A stretch of DNA of 64,000 bases from an uncultured Holophagaceae bacterium. GTDB lineage: Bacteria; Acidobacteriota; Holophagae; Holophagales; Holophagaceae. A model generated the notes under the pieces. It worked only from the letters and a program-made list of their open reading frames with translations, made no database searches and was not told the origin of the DNA. Location of the stretch: NCBI GenBank assembly GCA_903857495.1, contig CAIOFF010000011.1:1-64000 (forward strand), read 5' to 3'. This document shows positions 41,244-54,704 of the stretch, piece after piece. The position numbers and the translations under genes are program-made. The number at the start of each line of letters is the position of its first letter. Position 1 is the stretch's first letter.

Positions 41244-42986
41244 TCAGAAGGTGATGACGAGGAACCCGTTGCCGGACCTCAGGCCGCTGGTCAGGGAGGT
41301 ACCACTGGTGGTGAAGGGAGCCACCCCGCCGGTGTAGCCTGACCCGCCGCCGCCGCCGCTATTGCTGCCCAAACCACCGCCGTAGTAGCCGCCGCCACCG
41401 CCGCTGAGGCGGGTGTCCAAGGCCGCGAACAGGGCTTGGGTCGCAGAGCCCCCTAGGCCCAGTGCGCCGGAGCCACCCGCGCCACCGGTACCCCCGGCGC
41501 TCTGGGTGCCACCAGCCCCCGTAACGGTCGTGCTGGCGACGGTGGCGCCGCTGACCCCGGTGCTGCCGCCACCGGCGCCGCCGGCGCTGGAGTTGTAGTC
41601 ATCGCAACCGCCTCCGCCGCCGGCCACCACGATGCGGTTGGCGAGGGTGTTCCCACCCAGGCGGACATCAGAGGCCCCGCCGCCAGAGGTCGTGGTGTTG
41701 TATGCTCCGCGGATCGCGCCGGCCCCCCCTCCATTGAAGGTGGGCACCCCGGCCGTGTTCAGGGTGGCGGCGCTGAGCGCACCCTGCTGGCCCACGTAGG
41801 CGTAGGCCGTCTCGCCGGGCGTGACGGCCACCAGGGCCTTCGCATAGCCCCCCTTGCCGCCGAGGGTGGTGCCGACATCGCCCCCCTGGGCGCCCCAGCA
41901 CTCTACCTGGAGCTGGGTCACGCCGGTGGGCACGGTCAGGGTCTGGGCGGCGCCGGTGTAGCCGTAGACCACGACGCCCTTCTGGGGGCCGTAGGCCGTG
42001 CCGGCGGTGTTGGTGGCGTAGGCCCGCGCGTAGTAGAGGGTGCCAGTGGTCAGCCCGGTGAGCGTGCCGGTGAAGCTGCCAGAGGCCGTGGCCCCGGTGG
42101 TCTTGCTGTTGGCGATGGTGGGATTCGGGGAGGTGCCCCAGCACACGCCGCTGGCCGTGATGGCGGTCCCTCCGGGCGAGGTGATGGTGCCGCCCGAGGT
42201 CGCGCCCGTGCCGGTGGCCCCCGTGATGGCCGTGGTGGTGAGGGTCGGCAGCAGGGCGCTCAGGTCCATGTGGGCCCCCGCAATGACTTTCCAGGTGGTG
42301 CCGGTGGCGTTCCCGATGAAGACGTAGCTCTGGTTCTGGGCCAGGGTGTAGTCCACAAGCGAGGCGGAGGCGCTGGCGAGCATGCTCACGCCGCCGAGGC
42401 GGTTGTGGACGCCCACCCGCATCTCGATGACGTTGAGGCTGCCCAGGAAGAGGGTGGGGTTGAACAGGGCCAGCTCCACGACAATGCCCGGGGAGCCCAC
42501 GGTGCCGCTGGCGCTGCCGTTGCCTTCGTAGCGGATCTTGAGGCTGCTGGCACTGGAAAGGCTGGAGACCCGCTGGTAGCTGTTGTCGGCGGCGCCGAAC
42601 ATCAGCTTGGGGAGGGCCGGGTTCGAGGCGCTGAGGCCGCTGGGGTTGCTGGAGCCCCCGCCGAAGGTGATGCAGCTGTTGGAGCCCAGGTAGGTGGTGG
42701 TGTAGCCGGTGCCTGCCAGGTAGAAGGTGAAGGGGAGGTTGATGCCCAGGTTGGCGTCATCGGTGCTGAGGTTGACCTGGCTGGTCCAGCCGCTGGGCGG
42801 GAAGGTGGCCGCGCCGTTGACCCCATAGACCGGGGCCGCATAGCCCGGTACGGACGGGTAGGTTGACGCGAGGGACTTCATCATCCCTGTGCGCTGAATC
42901 ATGGTCTGGGCGGACGCCACGGACCCGCCCAGCAGCCCCAGGAGGCTGAGGGCGAGTCCCGCCAGGGTCCGGGCCAGGCGGTTCAT
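41244..42986 (-). CDS. Secreted glycine-rich surface protein
   Basis: 580 residues. A signal peptide (MNRLARTLAGLALSLLGLLGGSVASAQ) leads to an N-terminal beta-rich domain (about 40-245; PFTFYLAGTGYTTTYLGSN), a fibronectin-like or paralogous-repeat domain (about 250-340; ASGVCWGTSPNPTIANSK, TLYYARAYATNTAGTAYG), and a C-terminal glycine-rich domain (about 345-580; QLQVECWGAQGG, GGGGGGC) of the same kind as in the next gene. The ATG directly follows the TAG stop of the giant fibre gene with no gap, which implies translational coupling. It carries no lipobox or membrane anchor. Confidence 0.82.
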   Translation of the reverse strand: MNRLARTLAGLALSLLGLLGGSVASAQTMIQRTGMMKSLASTYPSVPGYAAPVYGVNGAATFPPSGWTSQVNLSTDDANLGINLPFTFYLAGTGYTTTYLGSNSCITFGGGSSNPSGLSASNPALPKLMFGAADNSYQRVSSLSSASSLKIRYEGNGSASGTVGSPGIVVELALFNPTLFLGSLNVIEMRVGVHNRLGGVSMLASASASLVDYTLAQNQSYVFIGNATGTTWKVIAGAHMDLSALLPTLTTTAITGATGTGATSGGTITSPGGTAITASGVCWGTSPNPTIANSKTTGATASGSFTGTLTGLTTGTLYYARAYATNTAGTAYGPQKGVVVYGYTGAAQTLTVPTGVTQLQVECWGAQGGDVGTTLGGKGGYAKALVAVTPGETAYAYVGQQGALSAATLNTAGVPTFNGGGAGAIRGAYNTTTSGGGASDVRLGGNTLANRIVVAGGGGGCDDYNSSAGGAGGGSTGVSGATVASTTVTGAGGTQSAGGTGGAGGSGALGLGGSATQALFAALDTRLSGGGGGYYGGGLGSNSGGGGGSGYTGGVAPFTTSGTSLTSGLRSGNGFLVITF

Positions 42987-45900
42987 CTAGTTCATGTCTC
43001 CGAAGGCCATCCAGGTGTTCGCCGCCACCACGATGAGGGTGACGCCGGAGCCCTGGGCGTTGAACCTCTTGTTGCTGGCGGTGGTGGTGATGGTCGCGGG
43101 TGAGGTGGCGGCCAGGCTCACGGTGCCAGTCCCCAGCTGGGCCACGGTGCACTGGAAGCCTGTGGGCAGGCCCGTGGGCAGGGTCAACGTGATGGCGCTG
43201 GTGTTGCTCAGGGTGATGAAAGCGTTGGCATCGGCGGCCACCAGGGTGTAGGTGGTGCCGGTCTGGGCGTTCACCGTCACCAGCAGGGGTGCGGTGTTGG
43301 TCCAGGTGGGGGCGCCCGTGGCGTTGGACTGCAGCACCTGGCCCGCGGTGCCGACGCCCGTGGAGGCGTAGGCGCTGGTGCTGGCGCCGTAGATGACGCC
43401 GCCCTGGGTGGGCGCGGTGCCGGTGCCGGTGCCGCCGTTGGCCACGGCGATGGTTCCCGTGACATTGGCCGCGCTCCCGGCGATGTTGGTGGTCCAGGTC
43501 GGCGCGCCCGACCCGCCGCTCACCAGCACCTGACCGCTGGTGCCGGCCGTCGAGAAGCCGCTGGTGCCGGCCGCCGACTGGTAGTGGACTGCTCCGGCGG
43601 TGCCGCCCGCCAGGCTGGTGGCGGTGGCCGGCGTACCCCAGGTGGGGATACCGGCGCCGCCGCTCAGCAGCGCCTGGCCGGAGGTCCCGGCCGCCGAGAA
43701 GCCGCTGACGCCTGCCGCCGACTGGTAGTGGACCGCACCGGCGGCCCCGCCCGCCAGGCTGGCGGCAGTGCCGGTGGTGTTCTGGTTCAGGGTGGGCACA
43801 TCCGCGGCCACGAGGCTGCGGAAAGTGGGCGTTCCGGCAGCCCCGCTGGGAGCGGCGAGGAGGGTGTTCGCCGTCTGGCTGGCGAGGGTGCCGGTCAGCG
43901 TGCCGGAACTGGTCACCGGCGAGTTGCTCACCGTGAAGAGCGAGGGCAGCGATAGCCCAACGCTGGTGACGGAGCCAGTGCCCGCGCCACTGGACACCGA
44001 GGAGAGCTGCCCGTTGGCATCGATGACCACGGTCTGGGGGCTGGAGCCGGCCAGGGTCGCCCCGCGGATGCCGGCCACATAGGTCGCAGTCTGGTTGCTA
44101 GAGGTCCCGATGCGGATGGTGGCCGACTCCCCTGCCACGCCCACATGGCCGATGGCGATGTTCTTGCTGCCGGTGGTCAGGAGCGAGCCCGCCCCGGCGC
44201 CGAGGGCCGTGTTGTTCGCGCCGGTCGTGTTGGCGCCCAGGGAGTTGTAGCCCACCGCGGTGTTGGTGGCGCCGGTGGTGTTGGCGTCCATCGAGGTGGA
44301 GCCCACGGCGGTGTTCTGCGCCCCCGTGTTCAGGTACAGGGCCTGGAAGCCCAGGGCCGCGTTATCCGAGGCGGTGTTGTAGAACAGGGCCAGCGAGCCG
44401 ACCGCCGCATTCTGGGCTCCGGTGGCGTTGGTGAAGAGCGCATCGTAGCCCAGGGCGGTGTTGTTGGAGGCGGTGGTGTTGTTGTGGAGGACGCCGAAAC
44501 CCATCCCCGTGTTCTGGGTGCCGGTGGTGTTGGTGACCAGGGCCACGTAGCCGAAGGCCGAGTTGTTGTCAGCGGTGTTGCTGAGCAGGGCGGCGTAGCC
44601 GAAGGCGGAGTTGGAGCTGTTCGTCACATTCGCATTCAGCGCGTTGTAGCCGAAGGCCGAGTTGCTCTGTCCCGTTGTGTTGCTGGGCAGGGCCAGCGCG
44701 CCGAAGGCGGTGTTCCAGGTGCCCGTGCTGTTGGCCAGGGCCCCGGTGCCGGCCTTGGTGCTGTTGTTGACGTCGGAGGTGAGGGTCGCGGCGCTGCCCG
44801 TGGTGCTCTGGTTCAGGGTGGGGATATCCGCGGCCACGAGCTCGCGGAAGGTGGGTGTCCCGGCAGCTCCACTGGGGGCGGCAAGGAGGGTGTTAGCCGT
44901 CTGGCTGGCGAGGGTGCCGGTCAGGGTGCCGGAGCTGGTCACGGGCGAGTTGGTCACGGTGAAGAGTGATGGCAGCGACAGCCCCACGCTGGTGACGGAG
45001 CCGGTCCCCGCGCTGCCCGTGGCGGCAGTGCCCAGCTGCCCGTTGGCATCGATCACCACGGTCTGGGGTGAAGCGCCGGCGGGAGTGACCCCGGTGACCC
45101 CGGCGATGAAGGTCCGGCTCTGGCCGGTCATGGTGGCGCCACTGCCACTGGGGGCCGTGCCCAGGCGCAGGGTGTTGGCTTCCGCCGCCACCCCCGCGTG
45201 GCCGATGGCGATGTTGTAGTTGCCTGTGGTGAGGGCGGAGCCGCCAGAGAAGCCCACGGCAATGTTCCTGCTTCCGCTCGTCCCGCTCTGCAGGGCGCCC
45301 CGGCCGACCGCCACGTTCTGGCCGCCGGTGCCGTTGCCGATCATGGCCGAGTCCCCCAGGGCGACGTTCTCGATGCCTGCGGTGTTGCCGGACATGGCCA
45401 GATTGCCGAAGGCCGAGTTGAAACCACCCGTGGTGGTGGCGGCCAGGGCACCCTTCCCGACAGCCGAGTTGAAGCTTGCCGTGGTGCTGGCCGCCAGGGC
45501 GGAAGAGCCCACGGCGGTGTTGTTGGACCCGATGTTGTTCGCCTTCAGTGCCGAGTCCCCGAGGCCGGTGTTGTAGTTCCCGGTGGTGTTGGCGGACAGC
45601 GCCAGCCAGCCGCCGCGGGTGTTCTGGCTGAACCCGCTCAGGTTGCCGGCCACAGAGGCCACCACGTTGGTGAGGAGGGAGCCGTCCACCGCCGGCAGCT
45701 TCCCGGTGGTGGCGTCGAGCTGGACCACATTTCCGGAAGCGGTGCCAGCGGTGAGGGTGGCGGCGGAGCCCAGGCCCAGGGCTGTGCGGGCGCCGGCCGC
45801 GGTGGTGGCGCCGGTGCCGCCGTTGGCCAGGGGCACGATGTCCAGCCAGGAGGGGGCGCTGGTGCCGTTGGACTGCAGCAGGTAGCCGGAGGTGCCCGCG

Positions 45901-48900
45901 GTGGTGGAGGCGTAGGCGCTGGTGCTGCTGGCGTAGATGACCCCGCCCTGGGTGGGGGCTGTGAGCGTGCCGGTCCCACCCTTGGTCACAGGCACGGTGC
46001 CCAGGCTAATGGCGGGAGTGGTGGTGCCCGTGGTGACGCTGAGGGGCGACGTCGCGGTGACGCTGGTGACCGTGCCCGAGGTGCTGGCGATGGAGCTGAG
46101 CTGGCCCTGGTCGTCGATCACGACGGTCTGGGGCGAGGCGCCGCCCAGGGTCGCACCCCGGATGCCCGCGATGAAGGCCCTGCTCTGGCCGGAAGTGGGG
46201 GTTGCCGAGCCGTTGTAGGTGAAGCCGATTCGGAGGGTGTTCGTGTCGGCGGTGAGGCCCGCGCTGCCGATGTCGATGTTGTAGTTCCCCGTGGTCAGGT
46301 TCTGCCCCGCACTGTAGCCAAGGGCGATGTTGCCGATGCCGATGGTGTTCTGCAGGAGCGACTGCCAGCCCAGCGCCGTGTTGTTGTTCCCCGTGGTGTT
46401 CAGCTGCATGGACTTGTAGCCAAGACTGGTGTTGTAGACCCCGGCGGTGTTGGCGGAAAGTGTCAGGAAGCCGACGGCGGTGTTCTGGTTGCCGGTGGTG
46501 TTGACGGCGAGGGCAGAGGTGCCGACCTTGGTGCTGCCCAAGCTATCGGAGACGAGGGACCCCGCGCTGCCCGTGGTGTTCTGGTTGAGGACGGGTACGT
46601 CGGCGGCCTGGATGGCGGTGAGGCTCACGTTGGTGCCGTTGCCCCGGAGGAACTGGCCCGAGGTGATGCCGCCGGCCAGGGCGTTGAGGGCCGCCTGCTG
46701 CGAACTGGCGCCCGTGCCGCCATTGGCCACGGCCAGGGTCCCGCCCAGGGTGAGGGTGCCGGTGCTGGTGATGGGCCCGCCCGTGGCGGTCAGCCCCGTG
46801 GTGCCCCCGGACAGGGCCACGCTGGTGACCGAGCCGCTGCCGGCGCTGCCCGCGGTGGCGGTGCCGAGCTGGCCATTGCTGTCGATCACGACGGTCTTGA
46901 GCGAGCCGCCCGCGGGCGCCACGCCCGTGATGCCGGCGATGTAGGCCGAGGTCTGAGTCCCGGCGGTGCCGATGCGGATGGCGCCCGACTCCGCCGCCGT
47001 GCCCAGATGGCCGATGGCGATGTTGTTGCTGCCGGTGGTGAGGTAATAGCCCGCCGAGTTGCCCAGGGCGATGTTGTTGCCGCCCGAGGTGTTGGCGATC
47101 AGCGCGTTGTAGCCGATGGCGGTATTGGAATCGGCGGTGCTCACCTTCAGGGCCTGCATGCCGACGGCCACGTTGCTGCTGCCGGTGACATTGGTCTGGA
47201 GGGCGCCCAGGCCCATGGCGACGTTGTAGGCTCCTCCGGTATTTGCGCCCAGCGCGCTGGTGCCCATGGCTGCGTTGCCGATGCCGCCCACATTGGCGGC
47301 CAGGGCGTAGTAGCCAAAGGCTGCGTTGTTGCCACCGCTGGTGTTGCTGCTGAGGGCGGCCCAGCCGAAGGCCTGGTTCTGATTGCCCGAGGTGTTGGCG
47401 GCCAGGGTGCTGTAGCCGAAGGCCGTGTTCGAGGTGCCCGTGGTGCTGGCGGGCAGGGCGGAAGTCCCGCCCCGCGTGTTGCCGGAGCCGAAGGAGGCCA
47501 TGCCTGTGGTGATCACATTGGTGAGCAGGGACCCATCCAGGGCCGGTAACTTGGCTGTCGAGGCATCCAGGCGCACCAGGTTGCCTGCGGCCGTGCCGAC
47601 ATCGAGGGTGGCCGCCGTACCCAGGCCCAGGGCTGTGCGGGCCAGGGGGGCTGTGGTGGCCCCGGTGCCGCCCTGGGCGATGGTGAGGGCCGTGGTGAGC
47701 CCCGTCAGGCTGGTGATGTCGCCGTTGGCGCCGCGCGCCGCGCCGCCCAGGTTGGCCAGGGCTGCGCTGGCCGTGGTGGCGTTGGTGCCGCCGCTGCCGA
47801 TGGGCACGGTGCCCAGGGTCAGGTTGGGTGCGCTGCCGCCGCTGCTGGCCAGCGGCGAGGTCGCCGTGACGGTCGTGACGGTGCCGGAGGCCGTGGACAG
47901 GGGCCCCGACCAGGCGGCACCGCCGTAGGAGTAGTAGCCCGCGCTGCCATCAGTCTGGTAGACCAGCAGGCCCGTGGCGGGCGTGCCGATGGCGGCCCGC
48001 TGGGCGGCGGTCATGCGGGGGGGCAGGAAGCCCTTGGCGGTGCTGGTGAGGTCCAGCAGCGCGCTCGTGTTGGGCGTCGTGGTGCCCAGGCCGACCTGGC
48101 CGCTCAGGAGGGTGTAGCCCGTGCCGCTGGGGGTGAGGGTGACATCCTGGTTGGTGCCCCCGGCGGTGAAGCTGAGCGCGCCGCTGCCCGTGATGGAACC
48201 CGTGCTGGTGCCGGTGCCGCCGCTGCCCAGGGGCAGGGTGCCGGTGACCTCGCTGGCCAGGTTGAGGCTGGCGCCGTTGCCGGCGGCGGTGATGCGGCCC
48301 TGGGCGTCCACCGTGAGATTGGCGCGGGAATAACTGCCGGCCGTGACCGCCGTGTTGGCCAGGGCGAGGGTGCCGGCGCCGGTGATGGTGCCCCCGGTGA
48401 GGCCGGTGCCTGCCGTGACGCTGGTGACCGTGCCGCCGGTGGCGCTGGCGGGGGCCCAGGCCGTGCCATTCCAGGCCAGCACCTGACTGCTGGATGCGCC
48501 CATCTGGTTGAGCTTGGCCGCGGTGACGGCGCCTGCGACCAGGTTCGCGGTGTCCACCCCGCCAGTCGCCAGCGTGATGGTGTTGGCTGTGTTGGTCAGC
48601 CCGGCCCCGAAGGTGAAGGTGGTCCCGCTGTTGAACTGGGTCCAGGCGGTGCCGTTGAAGACATAGCCGTTGGAGAGACCCGTGGCGAAGACCGCGTCCT
48701 TGTTGCTGGGGGCGGCGTAGGTCCAGGCACTGCCACCCCAGGTGGCGATGGCATTGGCTGCGTTGCTCGTGGTACCATCTGCGCCCTGAAGCCAGTCGGC
48801 GGTGGCGATGTAGCGGGCACCAGGGGCAGGGTCCGGAGGCGCCGTGGCGGCGAGGCTGACCACGGAGTCCCGCCACACCAGGCCGCCGCTGAGACTGTCT

Positions 48901-51900
48901 ACGTAGGCCTTGGTGGCGGCATCGGTCGGATCGGTGGGGGCGGAGAGGCTCAGGATCTTGTGGCTGCCGAGGTTGAGGTCTGCCGTGGCGGCCACGGTGC
49001 CGTCGGCCTTGAGGAAAGAGGTTCCAGCCAGGGTGGCTGCCCTGGTGGCGGCCGTGGCGAAGGCGCTGAAATCAGCCTGGGCCAGGTAGCCGTCCTGGCT
49101 CACAGAGGCCTGGTTGATCCCGAGGGTGCCAGCCCCCGTGATCGGGCCACCGGTGAGAGGCCCGGTGGTGGCAATGCTGGTGACCGTGCCCTTGCTGTTG
49201 AACGTGGTCCAGTCCGTGCTGGAGAGGTAGCCTGCGATGGTGCCGCTGGCCTGGGCGATGCTGATCACGGGGGCGGTCTCGGTCCCCCCCGTGGACAGGG
49301 GCAGCCCGCTGACGGTGACCCCGGTGACCGTGCCGCTGCCCTTGCTGTTGAAGATGGTCCAGTCCGTGCCGGCGAGGTAGCCGTCCACCCCGCTGGCGGC
49401 CTTGGCCATGCTGAGGACCGGCGTGGTCCCGCCGCTGGCGAGGACCGGGGCCGTGGCGGTGACGCCCGTGACCGCCGTGCCCAGGCCGAGGTTGGTCCGG
49501 GCGGTGGCGGCACTGGTCAGCTCGCTCAGGTTGTTGGCGGCCAGCAGGCCGCCGCTGCTGCTCAGGCCCTTCCAGACCGGCGGTGCTGCATTGGCATCGG
49601 TGCAGACGAACCCGAGTCCGGTGCTGGCGTTCACCCAGAGAGAACCCACGCCGTAGCCCGCGCCGCTGTTGGCGCTGGCATCGGGATCCCCTGTGGCTGT
49701 GAGGTTGTGCTTCAGGTTCGCCACCTTGTCCAGGCCCACCTGGGTGCTGGTCAGGCCCGTGAGCTGGGAGCCGTCCACGGCGGGCAGCTTGGCGGTGGGC
49801 GCATCGAGCTGAACCAGGTTGCCGGCGGCGGTGCCAGCGTTCAAGGCGGCGGCGGTGCCCAGGGTGGGTCGGTCGCTCAGGCTGGCATAGCTGCCGGTGC
49901 TGGCCACGGCGGCGAGGCCCAGGTTGGTCCGCGCGTCCGAGGCGCTGCCGGCGCCGGTGCCGCCGAAGCTGACGGGCAGCACGCCCGTGACGTCGCTGCC
50001 CAGGGCCACCGTTCCTTTGGTCGCCAGGGTGCCCAGGGCCGTGCCGTTCACCCGGATCGCCCCGGTGGCGTTGATGTCGCCGGTCACCTGGAGGGCGTAC
50101 CCTGTGCTATTGATCCGCACCTTCTCGGTGAAGGTCGTGCCATCGGCCACGGCGAGGCTGCCGAAGGACATGAAGGCGCCGGCGTCCGGGAAGAAGCTGC
50201 GGAGCTCCGAGGGCTGGATGCCGAAGCCGTAGAAGTTCTTTGGGCCAGGATCATCGAAGAGCAGGAGCTGCTTGGGCTGCACGCTGAGACCAAAGGACAG
50301 CAGGGCGCCCGGCGTGGTGGTGCCGATGCCGACGCCCCCGGTCCCGGTGGGACTCAGGAGGACGCTGTTGTTGCTGCCACCTGCCGCGAGGGAGAGGGTC
50401 CCGGTGCCGGTGATAGAGCCCGTGCTCGTGCCGGTGCCGCCATTGGCCACGGCCACGGTGCCGGAGATACTGCCGGCCGTGCCGGTGACGCTGCCCACAA
50501 TGGGGCTGCTGAAGGTCTTGGTCCCGGCGATGGTCTGGTCGTTCACGGTGTAGACGCCTTTGGTGACGCTGCTGGCGTTGCCGGTGGTGTCCTGGTTCAG
50601 GGTCGGGAAGTCCAGGACGCCTGCGAGGCTGGGCCTGCCATTGTCCCCATTCTTGAGGATGCCGGGGCCGAGGCCGGCCAGGGAGACGCCGTTGAGGCGG
50701 CCGACCAGGGTGGCGCCCTGGGTGCCGGTCACGTCGCCCGAGAGGCTGCCCGAGAAGCTGGTGGCCGAGGTCGCGGTGGCCACGGAGCCCGTGGTGGGCG
50801 CGAGGGTCTGCCAGCCGGCGCCGGTGGCATCGTAGACCAGCAGGGCCTTCAGGTCCGTGTCGTAGACGACGAGGCCATTGGCCGGAGAGCTGATCTTGTC
50901 CCGGTCACTGGAGCCCATGCGGGGCGGCAGGAAGCCCTGGGTGGTGGAGCTCACTTCCAGGGCGGCGGTGGCCGCGGGGGCCGGGGTGCCCACGCCCACG
51001 GAGCTCCCCAGGGCCACGGCGCCGGTGCCACTGGGAATCAGGGTCACGCTGTGGTCGCCGGCCCCTGCCGAGAGGGTAAGGTTGCCGCTGCCCGTGACGC
51101 TGCCTGTGAGGGCGCCGCTCAAGCTGCCGCTGAAGGTCTTGGCCCCGGCGATGGTCTGGTCGCTGGAGAGGTCCACGAAGGTCTGGGTGCTGGAGCCCGT
51201 GCCGCCGAGGCTGATCGGCACCGTACCCAGGGTGAGGACCGGGGTGGTGGTGCTGTTGGCGACACTGATGGGACCACCGGCAGCGCCGCTGACGCTGAGC
51301 ACGCTGCCCTTGGCGGCGAAGGCCGCGAAGTCGGTGGCGGCCAGGTAGCCATCCGCACGGCCCGAGGCTCTGGCCAGGTCGATGACGGGGGAGCTGGCGC
51401 CGCCGCTGAGGCTCACGGAGAGGGGTGAGCCGGTGGCGGCACTGACGCTGGTCACGCCGCTGGAGAGGCTGCTGCCGGGCGTCACCCAGGCGCTGCCGTT
51501 GAAGAGCATCAGGTCCTTTAGGTCCGTGTCGTAGACGGCAAGGCCCAGGACCGGCGCGGGATTGCTCCCGGTGCCCATGGCCGTGCGGCTGGTCGTGGAC
51601 AGGCGGGGCGGCAGGAAGCCCTTGGTGGTGGAGCTGATCTCCAGGGCGGCCGCGGCGTTGGGGGCGGCGGTGCCGATGCCCACGGAGCTGCCGAGCGCCA
51701 CGGTGCCGGTGCCGGCGGGGGTGAGGGTGACGTTGTTGTTCCCGGTGTCGCCCGTGCCGGCAGCGAAGGTCAGCGCGCCGGTGCCGGTGATGGAGCCGGT
51801 GCTGGTCCCGGTGCCGCCGAGAGCCAGCGCCAGGATTCCGGTGGCGATGTTGGAGGCGTTGCTGGTGTCCACATTGGCGACATTGCCGAGGCCCACCTGG

Positions 51901-54704
51901 CCCTTGGTCAGGCCCGTCAGGCCCGAACCGTTGCCCGTGGGAGCGAGATAGTCGGTGCCCGCCGTGGGCTTGTTGCCCAGATCGCTGTAGCTGCCGCTGC
52001 TGGCAACGGTGGCCAGGCCCAGGTTGGTGCGGGCGGTGGCCGCGCTCGCCAAGTCGCTCAGGTTGTTGGCTGTGCCCAGGCTGCCAGAGGCGGTGGTCTC
52101 CTTCCAGAGTGCGGCGCCCGCGGCGGCACTGAGGCAGACGAACTCCTTGCCCGTGACGGTATTCAGCCAGCGGGATCCGCTTGCGTAGCCGGCGCTGCCG
52201 TCGGCGGTGACGCCCGGATCGGTCTCGGCGGTGAGGTTCACCTTCAGGTTCTCGACCTGACTCAGTCCCACCTGGCTTTTGGTCAGCCCTGTCAGCCCGG
52301 ACCCGTTGCCGGTGGGAGCGAGGTAGTCAGTGCCCGCCGCAGGTTGGTTGCTCAGATCGGCATAGCTGCCGGTGCTGGCGACGGTGGCGAGGCCCAGGCT
52401 GGTGCGGGCGCCCAGGGCCGTGGTGGCACCGGTGCCGCCACTGGTCAGAGGCACGGTGCCCAGCGTGAGGTTGGGGGTGGCGCCGCCGGAGCTGCTCAGC
52501 GGCGCACTGGCGGTGACATCGGTGACGCTGCCCGAGCCCACCTGGGACCACGCGGCGCCATCGTACTGGTAGAGGCCCGCCGGGGCGTCGGTCTGGAAGA
52601 CCACCAGGCCCGCCACCGGGCTGGCAATGGCGGTCCGCTGACCCGCGCTCATGCGCGGGGGAAGGAAGCCCTTGGTGGTGGAGGCGATCTCCAGCGCGGC
52701 GGCGGTGCTGGGGGTGGCGATGCCAACCCCGAGGGAGCCTGCCGAGACGGTCCCGCTGAAAGCGCCTGCGCTGCCAGCGACGTTGCCGGTGATCGTGCCT
52801 GCGGCAAAGCTGCCCGAGGCGTCCCGCTTCACCAGGGTCGAGGCGGTGTTGGCGTCCGTGGCGGCATTGGCCAGGATGGCGGCGGCGGCCACGCTGGCGG
52901 CGGTCTGCCCGCCCACGCTGCCCACGGTGTTGGTCTTCTGGGTCCCGGTCACGTCACCGGCGAGTCCCCCGGTGAAGTTCACGGCGTTGGTGGCGTTGGC
53001 GATGGTGCCGGTGGTGGGGGTCAGGGTCAGCCAGACCGGCGTGGCCCCGCTGGCGTCGCAGACCACGAGGGCCTTGAGCTCCGTGTCGTACACCACGAGG
53101 CCGCTGGTGGGGGTGGCGATGGCCGCGACCTGGGCTGTGGTCATCCGTGGGGGCAGGAAGCCCCGGGTGGTGGAGCTCACTTCCAGGGCGGCGGAGACCG
53201 CGGGGGTGCCTGTGCCTACTCCCACGGCACTACCCAGGGCCACGGACCCGCTGAAGGTCTTGGCCCCGGCGATGGTCTGGTCGCTGGAGAGGTCCACGAA
53301 GTTCTGGGTGGCCGATCCCGTGCCGCCGTGTGCCACGGCCACAATGCCGGTCACATTGGCTGCATTGCCGCTGATGTTGCCGCTCACGGCCGCACCGGAG
53401 ATCGTGCTGGAGGCCGTCATGGGGCCACTGCCGTTGCCATAGACATAGCCCGTCAGGGAGCTGGCGCCGGTGCCGCCGCTGGCGGCGTTCAGGGTGCCGC
53501 CCAGGGTGATGACGCCGCTGGTGGAGATGGCCGAGCTGGCCGTGAGGCCCGTACCGCTCGTGTCCAGGCCCACGCTGGTGACGCTGCCGCTGCCCTTGCC
53601 CGCGAAGGCCGCGAAGTCGGTGGCGGCCAGGTAGCCATCGGCACTGCCCGTGGCCTTGGCCAGCCCGATGACGGGGGAGCTGGCACCGCCACTGGTGCTG
53701 ACCGAGAGGGGTGTGCCGCTGGCGACGCCGACGCTGGTCACGCCACTGGAGAGGCTGCTGCCGGGGGTCACCCAGCCACTGCCGTTGAACAGCATCAGGT
53801 CCTTCTGGTCCGTGTCGTACACGGTGAGGCCCATGACCGGCGCGGGGCTGCTCCCGGTGCCCATGGCCCCGCGCTGGGCGGTGGTCATGCGGGGCGGCAG
53901 GAAACCCTTGGTGGTGGAGGCGACGTCCAGGGCGGCTGCCGAACTGGGGGTGGTGGTGCCGATCCCCACGGAACCTGCCGTGTAGACCGCGTCGCTGCCA
54001 TTCAGCAGGAAGGGGCTGGCCCCAGCGGCCCCGGCCTCTCCCTTTGCTCCCGGCGCGCCTGCGGGGCCGGCATCGCCCCTGGCGCCGGTCAATCCCGTCA
54101 GGCCGGTGGGCCCCTGCGGGCCCGCCGGTCCAGGCGTGCCCGCCACGCTGGAAGGCACCCACTTGGCGCCGTTGAACACCAGGGCCTGGCCGTTGGTGGG
54201 GGCGTTGGTGGTGAGGTCCAGGGGCGTGCCCTGCAGCTTCATGACGAGGATCTGGTTCTGCGTGCCGCTGAGGTCCCCGCTGAAGGCACCTGTCACTTCC
54301 CAGGCGGCGCTGGCCTGGAAGGCCGGCACGATGGCCGCATCCGGCGTGAGGACCTGGCCCCCGAGGACCACATGCAGCTTCAGGCCCGCCTTGCCCAGCA
54401 GGGCTGTCGGCAGGGCCGGCATCCCCGTGCCGCCCAGCACCACGGAGTAGAGCCCCTCGGTCACCGTGAGCGTCAGCGAGCCGGAGCTCCACAGCTCCGC
54501 CCCGGTGCTGTCCAGGAGGCTGAAGGCGAAGGTGCGCGCGCCGTTCACTGCCGTCACGCCCTCCATCAGCCGACCCTGGTAGGTCAGCGTCGGCGCCGGG
54601 GCCGGATCCACGGCCGAAACGGCCGGTCGCTCCTGCGCGGGCAGGACGGATCCGCCGCAGGCGATAAGCGTGGCAATGGTGGGGGTGAGGAAGGAAGGTC
54701 GCAT
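42987..54704 (-). CDS. Giant modular fibre-like surface protein (3905 residues)
   Basis: Starts at the ATG at 54704 with a signal peptide ([24 protein letters not shown]). The N-terminal domain (about 35-190; [20 protein letters not shown]) is shared with the S74 protein at 55484. A collagen-like Gly-X-Y stretch (about 195-240) follows, then a very long repeat region. It has six copies of a module around FLPPRM ([11 protein letters not shown], then GLVVYDTD-type strand), many [12 protein letters not shown] and [15 protein letters not shown] segments, and in the C-terminal half YadA-head-like repeats ([30 protein letters not shown]). The end ([20 protein letters not shown]) resembles phage tail-fibre tips; there is no S74 domain. 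Probably a trimeric extracellular fibre or adhesin. A triple 10-bp operator lies 97 bp upstream. First of a three-gene operon. Confidence 0.88.
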   Translation of the reverse strand: MRPSFLTPTIATLIACGGSVLPAQERPAVSAVDPAPAPTLTYQGRLMEGVTAVNGARTFAFSLLDSTGAELWSSGSLTLTVTEGLYSVVLGGTGMPALPTALLGKAGLKLHVVLGGQVLTPDAAIVPAFQASAAWEVTGAFSGDLSGTQNQILVMKLQGTPLDLTTNAPTNGQALVFNGAKWVPSSVAGTPGPAGPQGPTGLTGLTGARGDAGPAGAPGAKGEAGAAGASPFLLNGSDAVYTAGSVGIGTTTPSSAAALDVASTTKGFLPPRMTTAQRGAMGTGSSPAPVMGLTVYDTDQKDLMLFNGSGWVTPGSSLSSGVTSVGVASGTPLSVSTSGGASSPVIGLAKATGSADGYLAATDFAAFAGKGSGSVTSVGLDTSGTGLTASSAISTSGVITLGGTLNAASGGTGASSLTGYVYGNGSGPMTASSTISGAAVSGNISGNAANVTGIVAVAHGGTGSATQNFVDLSSDQTIAGAKTFSGSVALGSAVGVGTGTPAVSAALEVSSTTRGFLPPRMTTAQVAAIATPTSGLVVYDTELKALVVCDASGATPVWLTLTPTTGTIANATNAVNFTGGLAGDVTGTQKTNTVGSVGGQTAASVAAAAILANAATDANTASTLVKRDASGSFAAGTITGNVAGSAGAFSGTVSAGSLGVGIATPSTAAALEIASTTKGFLPPRMSAGQRTAIASPVAGLVVFQTDAPAGLYQYDGAAWSQVGSGSVTDVTASAPLSSSGGATPNLTLGTVPLTSGGTGATTALGARTSLGLATVASTGSYADLSNQPAAGTDYLAPTGNGSGLTGLTKSQVGLSQVENLKVNLTAETDPGVTADGSAGYASGSRWLNTVTGKEFVCLSAAAGAALWKETTASGSLGTANNLSDLASAATARTNLGLATVASSGSYSDLGNKPTAGTDYLAPTGNGSGLTGLTKGQVGLGNVANVDTSNASNIATGILALALGGTGTSTGSITGTGALTFAAGTGDTGNNNVTLTPAGTGTVALGSSVGIGTAAPNAAAALEISSTTKGFLPPRLSTTSRTAMGTGSNPAPVLGLAVYDTDLKDLMLFNGSAWVTPGSSLSSGVTSVSAATGSPLSVSLSGGASSPVIDLARASGRADGYLAATDFAAFAAKGSVLSVSGAAGGPISVANSTTTPVLTLGTVPISLGGTGSSTQTFVDLSSDQTIAGAKTFSGSLSGALTGSVTGSGNLTLSAGAGDHSVTLIPSGTGAVALGSSVGVGTPAPAATAALEVSSTTQGFLPPRMGSSDRDKISSPANGLVVYDTDLKALLVYDATGAGWQTLAPTTGSVATATSATSFSGSLSGDVTGTQGATLVGRLNGVSLAGLGPGILKNGDNGRPSLAGVLDFPTLNQDTTGNASSVTKGVYTVNDQTIAGTKTFSSPIVGSVTGTAGSISGTVAVANGGTGTSTGSITGTGTLSLAAGGSNNSVLLSPTGTGGVGIGTTTPGALLSFGLSVQPKQLLLFDDPGPKNFYGFGIQPSELRSFFPDAGAFMSFGSLAVADGTTFTEKVRINSTGYALQVTGDINATGAIRVNGTALGTLATKGTVALGSDVTGVLPVSFGGTGAGSASDARTNLGLAAVASTGSYASLSDRPTLGTAAALNAGTAAGNLVQLDAPTAKLPAVDGSQLTGLTSTQVGLDKVANLKHNLTATGDPDASANSGAGYGVGSLWVNASTGLGFVCTDANAAPPVWKGLSSSGGLLAANNLSELTSAATARTNLGLGTAVTGVTATAPVLASGGTTPVLSMAKAASGVDGYLAGTDWTIFNSKGSGTVTGVTVSGLPLSTGGTETAPVISIAQASGTIAGYLSSTDWTTFNSKGTVTSIATTGPLTGGPITGAGTLGINQASVSQDGYLAQADFSAFATAATRAATLAGTSFLKADGTVAATADLNLGSHKILSLSAPTDPTDAATKAYVDSLSGGLVWRDSVVSLAATAPPDPAPGARYIATADWLQGADGTTSNAANAIATWGGSAWTYAAPSNKDAVFATGLSNGYVFNGTAWTQFNSGTTFTFGAGLTNTANTITLATGGVDTANLVAGAVTAAKLNQMGASSSQVLAWNGTAWAPASATGGTVTSVTAGTGLTGGTITGAGTLALANTAVTAGSYSRANLTVDAQGRITAAGNGASLNLASEVTGTLPLGSGGTGTSTGSITGSGALSFTAGGTNQDVTLTPSGTGYTLLSGQVGLGTTTPNTSALLDLTSTAKGFLPPRMTAAQRAAIGTPATGLLVYQTDGSAGYYSYGGAAWSGPLSTASGTVTTVTATSPLASSGGSAPNLTLGTVPIGSGGTNATTASAALANLGGAARGANGDITSLTGLTTALTIAQGGTGATTAPLARTALGLGTAATLDVGTAAGNLVRLDASTAKLPALDGSLLTNVITTGMASFGSGNTRGGTSALPASTTGTSNTAFGYSTLAANTSGNQNQAFGWAALSSNTSGGNNAAFGYYALAANVGGIGNAAMGTSALGANTGGAYNVAMGLGALQTNVTGSSNVAVGMQALKVSTADSNTAIGYNALIANTSGGNNIALGNSAGYYLTTGSNNIAIGHLGTAAESGAIRIGTAGTQTSAYIAGITGVAPAGGSLKTVVIDSNGQLGTATAGSAGSGSVTSVALSGGTTGLTATGGPITSTGTLTLGGTLAVANGGTGASSQQAALNALAGGITSGQFLRGNGTNVSLTAIQAADVPVLNQNTTGSAGSLVSDSLGSTKVGTSALAVNTTGNQNTAVGFLTLSANTAGVYNTSLGYKSMQLNTTGNNNTALGWQSLLQNTIGIGNIALGYSAGQNLTTGNYNIDIGSAGLTADTNTLRIGFTYNGSATPTSGQSRAFIAGIRGATLGGASPQTVVIDDQGQLSSIASTSGTVTSVTATSPLSVTTGTTTPAISLGTVPVTKGGTGTLTAPTQGGVIYASSTSAYASTTAGTSGYLLQSNGTSAPSWLDIVPLANGGTGATTAAGARTALGLGSAATLTAGTASGNVVQLDATTGKLPAVDGSLLTNVVASVAGNLSGFSQNTRGGWLALSANTTGNYNTGLGDSALKANNIGSNNTAVGSSALAASTTASFNSAVGKGALAATTTGGFNSAFGNLAMSGNTAGIENVALGDSAMIGNGTGGQNVAVGRGALQSGTSGSRNIAVGFSGGSALTTGNYNIAIGHAGVAAEANTLRLGTAPSGSGATMTGQSRTFIAGVTGVTPAGASPQTVVIDANGQLGTAATGSAGTGSVTSVGLSLPSLFTVTNSPVTSSGTLTGTLASQTANTLLAAPSGAAGTPTFRELVAADIPTLNQSTTGSAATLTSDVNNSTKAGTGALANSTGTWNTAFGALALPSNTTGQSNSAFGYNALNANVTNSSNSAFGYAALLSNTADNNSAFGYVALVTNTTGTQNTGMGFGVLHNNTTASNNTALGYDALFTNATGAQNAAVGSLALFYNTASDNAALGFQALYLNTGAQNTAVGSTSMDANTTGATNTAVGYNSLGANTTGANNTALGAGAGSLLTTGSKNIAIGHVGVAGESATIRIGTSSNQTATYVAGIRGATLAGSSPQTVVIDANGQLSSVSSGAGTGSVTSVGLSLPSLFTVSNSPVTSSGTLTGTLASQTANTLLAAPSGAAGTPTFRSLVAADVPTLNQNTTGTAASLAGGAAGAVHYQSAAGVSGFSAAGTSGQALLSGGAGIPTWGTPATATSLAGGTAGAVHYQSAAGTSGFSTAGTSGQVLVSGGSGAPTWTTNIAGSAANVTGTIAVANGGTGTGTAPTQGGVIYGASTSAYASTGVGTAGQVLQSNATGAPTWTNTAPLLVTVNAQTGTTYTLVAADANAFITLSNTSAITLTLPTGLPTGFQCTVAQLGTGTVSLAATSPATITTTASNKRFNAQGSGVTLIVVAANTWMAFGDMN

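Noticed and set aside
42987-54704. Prophage tail fibre locus
   Set aside because: The proteins have signal peptides and no phage structural, lysis or integration genes are nearby; fibre-like repeats also occur in secreted bacterial proteins.
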